A DNA stretch of 64,000 bases, taken from NCBI RefSeq assembly GCF_043099285.1, contig NZ_CP170723.1, forward strand, positions 2,852,001 to 2,916,000. The letters are read 5' to 3'. Made by a program: the position numbers and the translations under genes. The notes under the pieces were generated by a model. That model did no database searches. It was not told the DNA's origin and worked only from the letters and a program-made list of their open reading frames with translations. Below, piece by piece: positions 1 to 7,952 of the stretch (positions are counted from its first letter, which is position 1; every line of letters begins with the position of its first letter). The stretch comes from Oryzobacter telluris. Its GTDB lineage: Bacteria > Actinomycetota > Actinomycetes > Actinomycetales > Dermatophilaceae.

Positions 1-813
1 GGGCGGGAGGGCGCCGTCGGGGTCGACGGTGTCGGCGTCGCCCGTGGGGGCGGGCTCCTCCTCGGGACCGGCGACCGGCCCCTCGTGGCTGTCGCGGATG
101 GAGGTCCACGCCAGCGCGGCGGCCTCCTGCTCGGCGACCTTCTTCGTGCGGCCGGCGCCGCGGCCGAGGACGGTCCCGGCGACGGTCACGGAGGCCTCGA
201 ACCACTTGGCGTGCTCGGGGCCGTCCTCCTCGACGCTGTACTCGGGGGCGCCCAGGCCGTGGCGGGAGGTGATCTCCTGCAGGCTGGTCTTCCAGTCCAG
301 GCCGGCGCCGAGCGTGGCCGACTGGGCCAGCAGCGGGTCGACGAGGTGGTGCACGAGCTCACCCGCGGCCTCGATGCCCGAGGAGGTGTAGACCGCGCCG
401 ATGACGGCCTCGACGGTGTCGGCGAGGATCGAGTCCTTGTCGCGTCCGCCGGTGGACTCCTCACCGCGGCCGAGGTAGACGTAGTCGCCCAGCCCCAGCG
501 TGCGCCCGACGTCGGCGAGCGCGCGCATGTTCACCACGGCGGCGCGCAGCTTCGCGAGCTGGCCCTCGCTCGTGTCGGGGTGGGCGTCGTACAGGGTCGT
601 CGTGACGACGAGGCCGAGCACCGAGTCCCCGAGGAACTCGAGGCGCTCGTTGTGGGGCAGCCCGCCGGCCTCGTACGCGTAGGACCGGTGCGTCAGGGCA
701 CGCCGAAGCACCGCCGCGTCCACGGACGCGCCGGTGACCTCGACGAGGTGCTCGAGGAGCTCGTCGACAGGCCGCAGTGGTGTCAGCGAGCCCGTCGATG
801 CGGACTTCCCCAT
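1..813 (-). CDS. rnc: Ribonuclease III, 3' end cut by window edge
   Basis: Endoribonuclease that cleaves double-stranded RNA in rRNA maturation and mRNA turnover. The 271 codons present show the family signature NERLEFLGDSVL at about residues 55-66, the second acidic catalytic helix DTVEAVIGAVY near residue 130, and a C-terminal double-stranded-RNA-binding domain ending in GRTKKVAEQEAA. After this comes an acidic, Pro-rich tail that runs off the left edge, so the stop codon is not seen. It follows rpmF by 11 nt. No clear Shine-Dalgarno sequence precedes the ATG, so translation is probably coupled to the rpmF operon. The DUF177-rpmF-rnc order is usual in actinobacteria. Confidence 0.95.
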   Translation of the reverse strand, partial: MGKSASTGSLTPLRPVDELLEHLVEVTGASVDAAVLRRALTHRSYAYEAGGLPHNERLEFLGDSVLGLVVTTTLYDAHPDTSEGQLAKLRAAVVNMRALADVGRTLGLGDYVYLGRGEESTGGRDKDSILADTVEAVIGAVYTSSGIEAAGELVHHLVDPLLAQSATLGAGLDWKTSLQEITSRHGLGAPEYSVEEDGPEHAKWFEASVTVAGTVLGRGAGRTKKVAEQEAAALAWTSIRDSHEGPVAGPEEEPAPTGDADTVDPDGALPP

Positions 814-824
814 GGGGGTGGGTA

Positions 825-1019
825 TCAGCCCTGGTGCTCGGTGCGCTCGGCGGCGCTGTACTGGCGCCCCTTGTAGGTGCCGCAGGACGGGCACGCCACG
901 TGGGGCTGGGTGAGCGCCTTGCACTGGGGGCACGTCGTCGTGGCGACGGCCGTCGCCTTCCAGTTGGCGCGGCGCGAGCGGGTGTTGGAGCGCGACATCT
1001 TCCGCTTCGGAACGGCCAC
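825..1019 (-). CDS. rpmF: 50S ribosomal protein L32
   Basis: Small protein of the large ribosomal subunit, 64 residues from a GTG start. The N-terminus VAVPKRKMSRSNTRSRR is the family hallmark. Two Cys pairs (CPQC and CPSC) form a zinc ribbon, so this is the zinc-binding form and not the Cys-free paralogue some actinobacteria make under zinc limitation. The GTG lies one base after the stop of the DUF177 gene, so the two are almost certainly co-translated. An open frame continues upstream of the GTG, but the conserved L32 N-terminus fixes the start. Confidence 0.96.
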   Translation of the reverse strand: MAVPKRKMSRSNTRSRRANWKATAVATTTCPQCKALTQPHVACPSCGTYKGRQYSAAERTEHQG

Positions 1020-1020
1020 G

Positions 1021-1599
1021 TCAGGTCCTCTTCTCTGTCGGCGTGGGCGGCTCGTCGGCAAGTGCCGAGAGCGCCGCCCACCGGGGGTCGATCAGGTCGT
1101 GCTGGTGCTCCGGGTCCTCCGCGAGCGGCATGCCGCACTCGGAGCACAGCCCGGGGCAGTCGGGCCGGCACACCGGCTGGAACGGCAGTGAGGGCACCAC
1201 CGTGTCACGAAGCACCGTCTCGAGGTCGAGGTATCCGTCCTCGATGAGGTGCTCCTGGTCCGCGTCATCGTCCCCCACCTCGCGGTGGTGGTCGTGTCGA
1301 TCGGCGTGAACGAACAATTCCTGGAAGAACCCGTCGACCTCTTCGGTGACGGGGTCCAGGCACCGCACGCAGGCGCCGGTCGCCGTGCCACGGACCGAAC
1401 CGGTGACGAGCACCCCCTCGACGACGGACTCCAGTCGCAGCTCGAGGTGCAGGCTCTCGCCCTCCTCGACGCGCATGACGTCCGTGCCGAAGTCGCTCGG
1501 CGCCCCGACGTCCCTCGTCAGCTCGTGCATCGTCCCGGGTCGCCGGCCCACCAGCTTGGTGTCGAGCACCATCGGGGACCGGGGGTCGAGTCGAGTCAT
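1021..1599 (-). CDS. DUF177 (YceD-like) protein
   Basis: YceD/DUF177 family protein of 192 residues. In many bacteria the family is encoded directly upstream of rpmF and has been linked to 23S rRNA or large-subunit accumulation. The central CVRCLDP and C-terminal CRPDCPGLCSECG motifs supply Cys residues that probably bind zinc. The start MTRLDPRSP is chosen because the frame upstream of it (to 1686) has no family character. The gene sits 1 nt from rpmF and 79 nt after the acyltransferase gene. The biochemical role is not settled; membership is clear from the Cys pattern and position. Confidence 0.85.
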   Translation of the reverse strand: MTRLDPRSPMVLDTKLVGRRPGTMHELTRDVGAPSDFGTDVMRVEEGESLHLELRLESVVEGVLVTGSVRGTATGACVRCLDPVTEEVDGFFQELFVHADRHDHHREVGDDDADQEHLIEDGYLDLETVLRDTVVPSLPFQPVCRPDCPGLCSECGMPLAEDPEHQHDLIDPRWAALSALADEPPTPTEKRT

Positions 1600-1678
1600 G
1601 GCCTTGAAGTCGTCGGGGGTGGTTCGGCCGCGCCGCACGGACGCAGACCGAGGGTCAAGGTTACCGGTCGGGGCCACT

Positions 1679-3790
1679 TCACCCAAACCGGCGCAGCGCG
1701 TCCTCGACGGCGGCCCCCACCTGCGGCGCGAGGGTGGCGGCGTAGGTTGCGGTGACGTGGTCGCCCGCGCGGTGCACCGCGACGTGCCCGATGACGACCG
1801 GGCACCGCTCCTCCGGGCAGATCCAGGCCGTGAGGTCGAGCAGGGCGACCCCCGGCCCGGCGGCCGCGGCGGCCTCGCGCTGCACCGTGAGGCCGCTGCC
1901 CTTGATGGCGGGGATGCCCTCGAAGGCGCACCGGGTCAGCTCGTGGGGGTGGCGGGCGGCGCAGATGTCGAGGTCGTCGGGCGAGAGCGGGCTGTCCCCC
2001 ACGACGACGACCGGGACGCCGGCGTCGGCCAGCGAGCGCCAGCGCCCGGTGTAGCCCTCGACGAGGGCACGGCGGTCGAGGCGGCCGTCGACCCACGCCG
2101 CCGAGGCCACCCCGGAGGTGACGAGGGCGTCGGGCGGGTCGGCCTGCAGGGCCTCCATGACGGCCGCGTTCCAGGTGTCGCACTCGGGGTAGGCCTTCGA
2201 GGCCTGGGTGGCCGGCGCGTCCGAGAAGGCGCACGACGACTTGCCGTAGGTGAGGATCCGCCAGCCCGAGGTGCGCGCGGCCTCCTCGAGCGCCGGGAGC
2301 CACTGCATCGCCTTGGAGTCACCGACGAGCGCGACCGTGGTGGTGCCGCGGGGGTCGCCGAAGGTGCAGGCGACCGGGGCGGTGGCCGAGACGTCGACCT
2401 GGCAGTGGTCGACGTCGGCCGCCGGACGGTCCTCGCCCGACGTCATCGGGTCGGGGGTGACCCAGCCCGGGTCGTCGATACCGGCGAGCGGCTGGCCCAG
2501 GCGCACCGTGTTCGCGCCCAGCTGGGAGACCGGCGGCATCGCTCCCCCGGGCGGGGTGGTGTCGAACGGCGAGCGCAGCGGCAGCAGGGGCAGGGCGACG
2601 AGGACCCCGGTGAGGGACAGTGCGACCCCCGCGGCCAGCAGTGCGCGCGGGCGCTCGCGCAGCCACGGCCCGTGGTGGATGGGCGACTCCACGAAGCGCC
2701 ACGACAGCCAGGCCGGCCCGACCGCCAGCACGGCGAGGACGACCTTGCCGGGTGCCGTGAGCGGGTGGCCCAGCCACTCGGCGGTCCACTCCCCCAGGAT
2801 GATGATCGGCCAGTGCCAGAGGTAGATCGAGTACGAGAGCCCGCCCACCCACACCATCGGGCGGGACCCGAGGACGCGGACCGGGCCGTTGGCGGCGCCC
2901 TGCCACCCGACCCAGAGCAGGATCGCGGTCGGGACCGTGGGGAGCAGCGCCCAGTAGCTGGGCCACTCGATGCCGCCGCGCAGGAGGGCCGCCACCGCGA
3001 GGAGGACGACGAGCGCCACCCAGCCGACGGGCGCGGCCCAGCGGCGGGCGACGTCGGGGCGGGCCCGCCCGGCCAACGCCACCGCCAGCAGCGCGCCGAC
3101 GCCGAGCTCCCAGATGCGGGTGGTCGTGGTGAAGAAGGCCGGGCGGTAGTCGGTGTGCGAGTACCAGACCGACCACGCGAACGACCCCGCCACGAGGACG
3201 GAGAGCGCCGTGAGCACGGCCCGGCGCCCCGGCTTGCGCACGACCAGGGCCAGGGCGATGAGCAGCAGCGGCCACACGACGTAGAACTGCTCCTCGACCG
3301 CCAGCGACCAGAAGTGCTGCACCGGTGAGGGTTTGAGGTCGGAGGCGAGGTAGTCGACCTCACGGCCGGCGAAGACCCAGTTCACGACGTACCCGGCCGC
3401 TGCCATGATGTCGACGCCGATGTCGCGCCGCCGCAACCCCGGCACGACGACGAACGCCACCGCCGAGGTCACCGTGAGGACGAGGATCGCCGCCGGCAGC
3501 AGGCGCCGGATGCGGCGCCCCACGAAGCGCAGCCACGAGATGCGTCCCGTCGACCACAGCTCGTTCACGAGCAGCCCGGTGATGAGGTACCCGGAGATGA
3601 CGAAGAAGATGTCGACGCCGATGTAGCCACCGTGCAGCGGCAGGCCGGCGTGGTGCGCCAGGACCGTGAGGATCGCGACCGCGCGCAGCCCCTCGATGTC
3701 CGGGCGGAAGCTCTTGGGGCGCGTGGTCTCGCGGGGTGCGGCGGGCTCCTGCGTCTCGGGGCGGGCCGCCGCCTGCTCAGCCGTCGCCAC
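1679..3790 (-). CDS. Membrane acyltransferase with C-terminal SGNH domain (OafA/YrhL type)
   Basis: Predicted O-acyltransferase of the cell envelope, 703 residues. Residues about 25-370 are an acyltransferase-3 domain with about ten membrane helices, opening with the typical FRPDIEGLRAVAILTVLAHHAG and containing SLAVEEQFYVVWPLLL. Residues about 460-700 form an extracytoplasmic SGNH/GDSL domain, with VALVGDSKAMQ as the Ser block and GDH near the C-terminus as the probable Asp/His block. Such fusions acetylate sugars or peptidoglycan; the substrate here is unknown. The start overlaps the 3' end of coaD by 14 nt, so the two are translationally coupled. It interrupts the usual coaD-DUF177-rpmF neighbourhood, which suggests an insertion. 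Confidence 0.88.
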   Translation of the reverse strand: MATAEQAAARPETQEPAAPRETTRPKSFRPDIEGLRAVAILTVLAHHAGLPLHGGYIGVDIFFVISGYLITGLLVNELWSTGRISWLRFVGRRIRRLLPAAILVLTVTSAVAFVVVPGLRRRDIGVDIMAAAGYVVNWVFAGREVDYLASDLKPSPVQHFWSLAVEEQFYVVWPLLLIALALVVRKPGRRAVLTALSVLVAGSFAWSVWYSHTDYRPAFFTTTTRIWELGVGALLAVALAGRARPDVARRWAAPVGWVALVVLLAVAALLRGGIEWPSYWALLPTVPTAILLWVGWQGAANGPVRVLGSRPMVWVGGLSYSIYLWHWPIIILGEWTAEWLGHPLTAPGKVVLAVLAVGPAWLSWRFVESPIHHGPWLRERPRALLAAGVALSLTGVLVALPLLPLRSPFDTTPPGGAMPPVSQLGANTVRLGQPLAGIDDPGWVTPDPMTSGEDRPAADVDHCQVDVSATAPVACTFGDPRGTTTVALVGDSKAMQWLPALEEAARTSGWRILTYGKSSCAFSDAPATQASKAYPECDTWNAAVMEALQADPPDALVTSGVASAAWVDGRLDRRALVEGYTGRWRSLADAGVPVVVVGDSPLSPDDLDICAARHPHELTRCAFEGIPAIKGSGLTVQREAAAAAGPGVALLDLTAWICPEERCPVVIGHVAVHRAGDHVTATYAATLAPQVGAAVEDALRRFG

Positions 3791-4292
3791 GCAGGCGGGT
3801 GACGAGGGCGTCGCGGACCTCGTCGGGGACGAGGCCGGTGACGTCGCCGCCGTAGCGGGCGACCTCCTTGACCAGCGAGCTCGACACGTGCTCGAACTTC
3901 GTGTCCCCCGGCAGGAAGAGCGTCTCGATCCCCGTGAGGTGCCGGTTCATCAGCGCCATCGGCAGCTCGTAGGCGAAGTCGGTGGTGCCCCGCAGGCCCT
4001 TGACCACGACGTCGGCCTCGAGGTCGCGGCACACGTCGACGAGCAGCCGACCCCCGAACGCCTCGACCCGCACGCCCTCGGTGACGCCGAGCGCCGCGAG
4101 CCCGTTGCGCACGAACGCGATCCGCTCCTCGACCGTGAAGGTGCCCGCCTTGGCCGGGTTGTGCAGCACGGCGACGACGACCTCGTCGTGCAGGGCGGCC
4201 GCGCGGGCGATGACGTCGAGGTGCCCCGAGGTCACGGGGTCGTAGGAGCCGGGGCAGACGGCGCGGCGCGGGCGTGGGGTCACGGGCACCAC
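3777..4292 (-). CDS. coaD: Phosphopantetheine adenylyltransferase
   Basis: Catalyses the fourth step of coenzyme A synthesis: 4'-phosphopantetheine plus ATP gives dephospho-CoA. The 171 residues are the usual length (about 160) plus a short N-terminal extension. Visible motifs are GSYDPVTSGHLDVI (nucleotidyltransferase T/HxGH loop, about residues 15-28), the substrate loop KGLRGTTDFAYELPMALMNR, and HVSSSLVKEVARYGG near the C-terminus. An internal GTG four codons in (VTPRPRR) is an alternative start. Downstream it overlaps the acyltransferase gene; upstream is the hemerythrin gene. Confidence 0.95.
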   Translation of the reverse strand: MVPVTPRPRRAVCPGSYDPVTSGHLDVIARAAALHDEVVVAVLHNPAKAGTFTVEERIAFVRNGLAALGVTEGVRVEAFGGRLLVDVCRDLEADVVVKGLRGTTDFAYELPMALMNRHLTGIETLFLPGDTKFEHVSSSLVKEVARYGGDVTGLVPDEVRDALVTRLRGDG

Positions 4293-4311
4293 CGTACCGA
4301 GGCGGAGGGGC

Positions 4312-4944
4312 TCAGCCGGCCGCGTCCTCCTTGGCGGCCTCCTCGACCGCCTTGGCCTCCTGCTTCGCCTCGTCCTTGATGGCGTCGGCCTCCTCGCGCG
4401 CGTCCTCGGGGGCGAGCGTGCCCTCGGCGACGGCCTCCTCGAGGAGGGCGGCGACCTGCTGCTCGCTCGCGCAGCCCTGCTCGAGCAGCTCGTTGCGGCG
4501 GGTCAGCCAGGCGATGCCCAGCTCCTCGCGGCGCTCGAGCGAGACGTCCTCGCGCGCCGGGTTGAGGATCGTCTGCTCCTCCTCGTTCGAGTGGTGGTTG
4601 ACCACCGTGGCGAGGTCCTCGAGGGCGTCGTCGTACTTCTGGGTGTCGGTGCCCCTGGCCTGCAGGAAGGCGAGCAGGGCCTCGGTGATCTCGGCATGCT
4701 CCTCCTCGCCGTGCTCCTCCTCGTGCCCGGTGATGGCGCGGGCGCGGCGCAGCGTCGGGTAGACCGTCTCCTCCTCCGCGGTGGCGTGGGCGACCAGCAG
4801 CTCGGCCAGGGCGGTGCGGGCCGCGTCGCGGTCGGTGTCGGTGCGACGGGCCAGGCGCAGGAGGTCCTCGAAGAGCTCGTGGTCCTGCAGGATGCGCTCG
4901 AGGACGTCGCCGCTCACGGGCCGGGGGATCTCGATCTCGGTCAT
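4312..4944 (-). CDS. Hemerythrin HHE domain protein with charged C-terminal helix
   Basis: HHE cation-binding (hemerythrin-like) protein, 210 residues, likely a cytoplasmic di-iron protein sensing or buffering O2, NO or iron. Candidate ligands lie in four helices: DHELFEDL (about residue 22), HATAEEETVY, HGEEEHAEI and NHHSNEEEQTI. After about residue 150 the protein continues as a Glu/Ala/Lys-rich helix that should form a coiled coil. Start MTEIEIPRPVSG is chosen because the upstream 43 codons look non-coding. The gene lies between rsmD and coaD, which are adjacent in many relatives, so it looks inserted. Function beyond the family is unknown. Confidence 0.82.
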   Translation of the reverse strand: MTEIEIPRPVSGDVLERILQDHELFEDLLRLARRTDTDRDAARTALAELLVAHATAEEETVYPTLRRARAITGHEEEHGEEEHAEITEALLAFLQARGTDTQKYDDALEDLATVVNHHSNEEEQTILNPAREDVSLERREELGIAWLTRRNELLEQGCASEQQVAALLEEAVAEGTLAPEDAREEADAIKDEAKQEAKAVEEAAKEDAAG

Positions 4945-5148
4945 CGCCCCATCATGGCCGACACGGGCTCTGACCTGCGCTCCGGCCCCGGTGCAGTTGC
5001 GGTCCGTGGTCACCCCGCGCGACTCTCTGTGGTCGTCTCCGCGGGACTGCGCAGGAAGGTGTGCCGCCGCCATCCATCCGCACGCCCACCTGCTGCGTCC
5101 CGCTCCGCTGTCGGGTCACCTTCTGCGTCATCGCTGGGGTGGGTGGTG

Positions 5149-5715
5149 TCAGGCGGGGCGGGTGGCGAGGTAGACGGTGGTCTCGCCGTACTTCTTGGGC
5201 TTGCCGATGCGCTCGAGGGGGGCCGGCCAGGTCGGTTCGGGGGTGCGGGTCGAGCGCTCGACGACGAGGAGGCCGTCGAGCGCGAGCCACCCGGCGGCGA
5301 GGCGGTCGAGGACGGCGGCGAGGGCGTCCTCGGGCACGTCGTAGGGCGGGTCGACGAGGACGAGGTCGGCCGCGTCGGAGGGCGAGGGGTCGGCGGCAAG
5401 GGCGGCCTGGACGGTGGAGCGCTGGACGCGGATGCCGGGGAGGCCGAGGGTGCGGGCGTTCTGGGCGATGACGTCGGCGGCGCGGGCGTTGGACTCGACG
5501 AGGACGACCGAGGTGGCCCCGCGCGACGCGGCCTCGAGGCCGAGGGCGCCCGAGCCGGCGTAGAGGTCGAGGACCCGGCTGCCGCGCACGGCGTCACGGG
5601 CGTCGAGCGCCGAGAACAGGGCCTCCCTGACGCGGTCGCTCGTGGGGCGGGTGCCCGAGCCGGGCGGGGTGCGCAGGGTCCGGCCACCGGCCACGCCGGC
5701 GATGATGCGCGTCAT
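5149..5715 (-). CDS. rsmD: 16S rRNA (guanine(966)-N(2))-methyltransferase
   Basis: Methylates G966 of 16S rRNA in the assembled 30S subunit using S-adenosylmethionine. The 188-residue protein opens with MTRIIAGVAGGRTLRTPPG, typical of the family. It has the SAM-binding motif VLDLYAGSGALGLEAASRG (about residues 48-66) and the catalytic LVDPPYD motif near residue 120. The start is the ATG at the conserved N-terminus; the frame stays open far upstream only because of GC bias. It lies 55 nt downstream of recG, as in other actinobacteria. Confidence 0.94.
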   Translation of the reverse strand: MTRIIAGVAGGRTLRTPPGSGTRPTSDRVREALFSALDARDAVRGSRVLDLYAGSGALGLEAASRGATSVVLVESNARAADVIAQNARTLGLPGIRVQRSTVQAALAADPSPSDAADLVLVDPPYDVPEDALAAVLDRLAAGWLALDGLLVVERSTRTPEPTWPAPLERIGKPKKYGETTVYLATRPA

Positions 5716-5770
5716 CGGCGACCGTCCGGTCCGGGGGCGGCGGCGGCGGCGGGGGTGATCGGGCCACGCA

Positions 5771-7939
5771 TCAGCCGCGCTCCAGCCAGGCGGCCTGCTC
5801 GGCGTCGACGCGGGTGCGCACGGCATCGGCGAGGGCCGGGTGGGTGGACAGGTCGGGGTCGTCGGCGACGAGGGCGAAGGCGTCCTCGCGGGCCTGCTCG
5901 ATGACGTCCTCGTGCTCGAGGACGTGGAGGAACTCCAGCTGGGTGCGCCGGCCGGACTGGGCCGCGCCGAGGATGTCGCCCTCACGGCGCTGGGAGAGGT
6001 CGAGGCGGGCGAGCTCGAAGCCGTCGGTGGTGGCGGCGACCGCCGAGAGGCGGGTCATCGCGATCTCGGCGTCGTTGCCGGTGACGAGGAGGCACAGGCC
6101 GGGGAAGCCTCCTCGGCCGATCCGGCCGCGGAGCTGGTGCAGCTGGGAGACGCCGAAGCGGTCGGCGTCCATGACGACCATGACGCTGGCGTTGGGGACG
6201 TCCACACCGACCTCGATGACGGTGGTCGAGACGAGGACGTCGGTCTCGCCGCGCTGGAAGCGACCCATGACGGCGTCCTTCTCGTCGGCCGGGAGCCGGC
6301 CGTGGAGGACCTCGACGGAGAGGCCGGTGAGGGCCGGCTCCTCGAGGAGGCGGGCGTGCAGGGCGTGGACGCCGTGCATCGGGCGCACCGGAGCCGTGGA
6401 CTCTTCGCCGTCCTCGGAGGCCTCGACGCGCAGGTCGGCACCGTCCCCGGAGGGGTCGTCGTCGCCGATGCGCGGGCACACGACGTACGCCTGCCGACCG
6501 CCGCGGACCTCCTCCCCCACGCGCTGCCAGGTGCGCGCCATCCAGCCGGGCCGGTCCTCGGGGACGACGTGGGTCGTGATGGGCGCGCGGCCGGCGGGCA
6601 GCTCGCGCAGGGTGGAGGTCTCGAGGTCGCCGAAGACCGTCATCGCCACGGTGCGCGGGATCGGCGTGGCCGTCATCACGAGGACGTGAGGCGGCAGCTT
6701 TCCCTTGCCGCGCAACGCATCCCGCTGCTCGACCCCGAACCGGTGCTGCTCGTCGACGATGACGAGCGCGAGGTCGAGGAAGTCGACGTGCTCCTGGAGC
6801 AGGGCGTGGGTGCCGACGACGATGCCGGCGTCGCCGACCGCGACGTCGAGCAGGGCCTTGCGCCGTTCGGCGGTGGACTGGCTGCCGGTGAGGAGGACGA
6901 CGCGGGTCGCGTGGTCGGCGCCGCCCAGCATCCCGCCCTCGGCGAGGTCCCCGAGCATCCGGGTGATGGTGCGCAGGTGCTGGGCCGCGAGGACCTCGGT
7001 GGGGGCGAGCAGCGCGGCCTGCCCCCCGGCGTCGACGGCGGCGAGCATGGCCCGCAGTGCGACCACGGTCTTGCCCGAGCCCACCTCGCCCTGCAGGAGC
7101 CGGTGCATCGGCACCTCGCGGGCCATCTCCTCGGCCACGGTCTCGCCGACCTCGCGCTGGCCGGCGGTGAGCTCGAAGGGCAGGCGGGCGTCGAACGCCT
7201 CGAGGAGGCCGCCGGGGCGCGCCGGGCGCGGGGTGGTCACCTGGCCCTGGGCCGCGAGCCGCCGCTGGGCGAGCGTGACCTGGAGGACGAACGCCTCCTC
7301 GTAGCGCAGCCGCCGCCGTGCCTCCTCGATCTCGGGCCACGAGTTCGGCGTGTGCACCCCGCGCAGGGCGTCGGTGCGCGAGACGAGCCGGCGCTTCTCG
7401 CGCACGGGAGCGGGCAGCGCGTCGGGCACGTCGTCGAGGACGTCGAGGACGCGGCGCACGCTCTCGGTGACCGTCCAGGTGTGGAGGGAGCCGACCGAGC
7501 GGTAGATGGGGATGAGGTCCTTGCGCTCCCCGGCGTCGAAGTCGTCGAGCATCGTGTAGCCCGGGTGGGTGAGCTGGAGGCGCTGGTTGTAGGTGCCGAC
7601 GACCCCGGCGAAGATGCCGCGCGCCCCTGGCACGAGCGCCTTCTCGTGCCCCCAGGCCTTGAAGAAGGTGATGTCGAGGTCGTGCGTGCCGTCGGTGATG
7701 ACGACGTTGAGCATCGTGCCCTTGCGCGCCTTCATCGCCCGGGTCGAGGCGCTCTTCACCTCGGCCACCCCGACGAGGTACTCGCCCGGGGTCGCCGTCC
7801 CGAGGTCTGCCTCGCGGGTGCGGTACCGCCGCGGCCAGAACGCGAGGAGGTCGCCGACGGTGTGGATGTCACGGGCCGTGGCGAACTTCTTCGCCGCCGT
7901 CGCGATGATCGGCCCGAGCTTGCTGCTCTCGGTCGCCAC
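5771..7939 (-). CDS. recG: ATP-dependent DNA helicase RecG
   Basis: Branch-migrating helicase that regresses stalled replication forks and processes Holliday junctions; 722 residues. The N-terminal wedge/OB domain lies in the first 250 residues. Walker A is LLQGEVGSGKTVVALRA, the DEAD-like box is IVDEQHRFGVEQRD, and the C-terminal helicase motifs include STTVIEVGVDVPNASVMVV and QLHQLRGRIGRGG. A Gly/Asp/Glu-rich insertion (about residues 520-555, DDDPSGDGADLRVEASEDGE) falls between the two helicase lobes. The GTG start (VATESSKLGP) follows a purine-rich stretch; the frame upstream overlaps the DAK2 gene and is not coding. It lies 13 nt after the DAK2 gene. Confidence 0.95.
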   Translation of the reverse strand: MATESSKLGPIIATAAKKFATARDIHTVGDLLAFWPRRYRTREADLGTATPGEYLVGVAEVKSASTRAMKARKGTMLNVVITDGTHDLDITFFKAWGHEKALVPGARGIFAGVVGTYNQRLQLTHPGYTMLDDFDAGERKDLIPIYRSVGSLHTWTVTESVRRVLDVLDDVPDALPAPVREKRRLVSRTDALRGVHTPNSWPEIEEARRRLRYEEAFVLQVTLAQRRLAAQGQVTTPRPARPGGLLEAFDARLPFELTAGQREVGETVAEEMAREVPMHRLLQGEVGSGKTVVALRAMLAAVDAGGQAALLAPTEVLAAQHLRTITRMLGDLAEGGMLGGADHATRVVLLTGSQSTAERRKALLDVAVGDAGIVVGTHALLQEHVDFLDLALVIVDEQHRFGVEQRDALRGKGKLPPHVLVMTATPIPRTVAMTVFGDLETSTLRELPAGRAPITTHVVPEDRPGWMARTWQRVGEEVRGGRQAYVVCPRIGDDDPSGDGADLRVEASEDGEESTAPVRPMHGVHALHARLLEEPALTGLSVEVLHGRLPADEKDAVMGRFQRGETDVLVSTTVIEVGVDVPNASVMVVMDADRFGVSQLHQLRGRIGRGGFPGLCLLVTGNDAEIAMTRLSAVAATTDGFELARLDLSQRREGDILGAAQSGRRTQLEFLHVLEHEDVIEQAREDAFALVADDPDLSTHPALADAVRTRVDAEQAAWLERG

Positions 7940-7952
7940 TACTCCCCCACGC

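Noticed and set aside
1346..3328. Open frame of 660 codons on the plus strand
   Set aside because: It is exactly antisense to the acyltransferase gene and is rich in Gly/Arg/Ala/Pro with no domain; GC bias leaves such mirror frames open.
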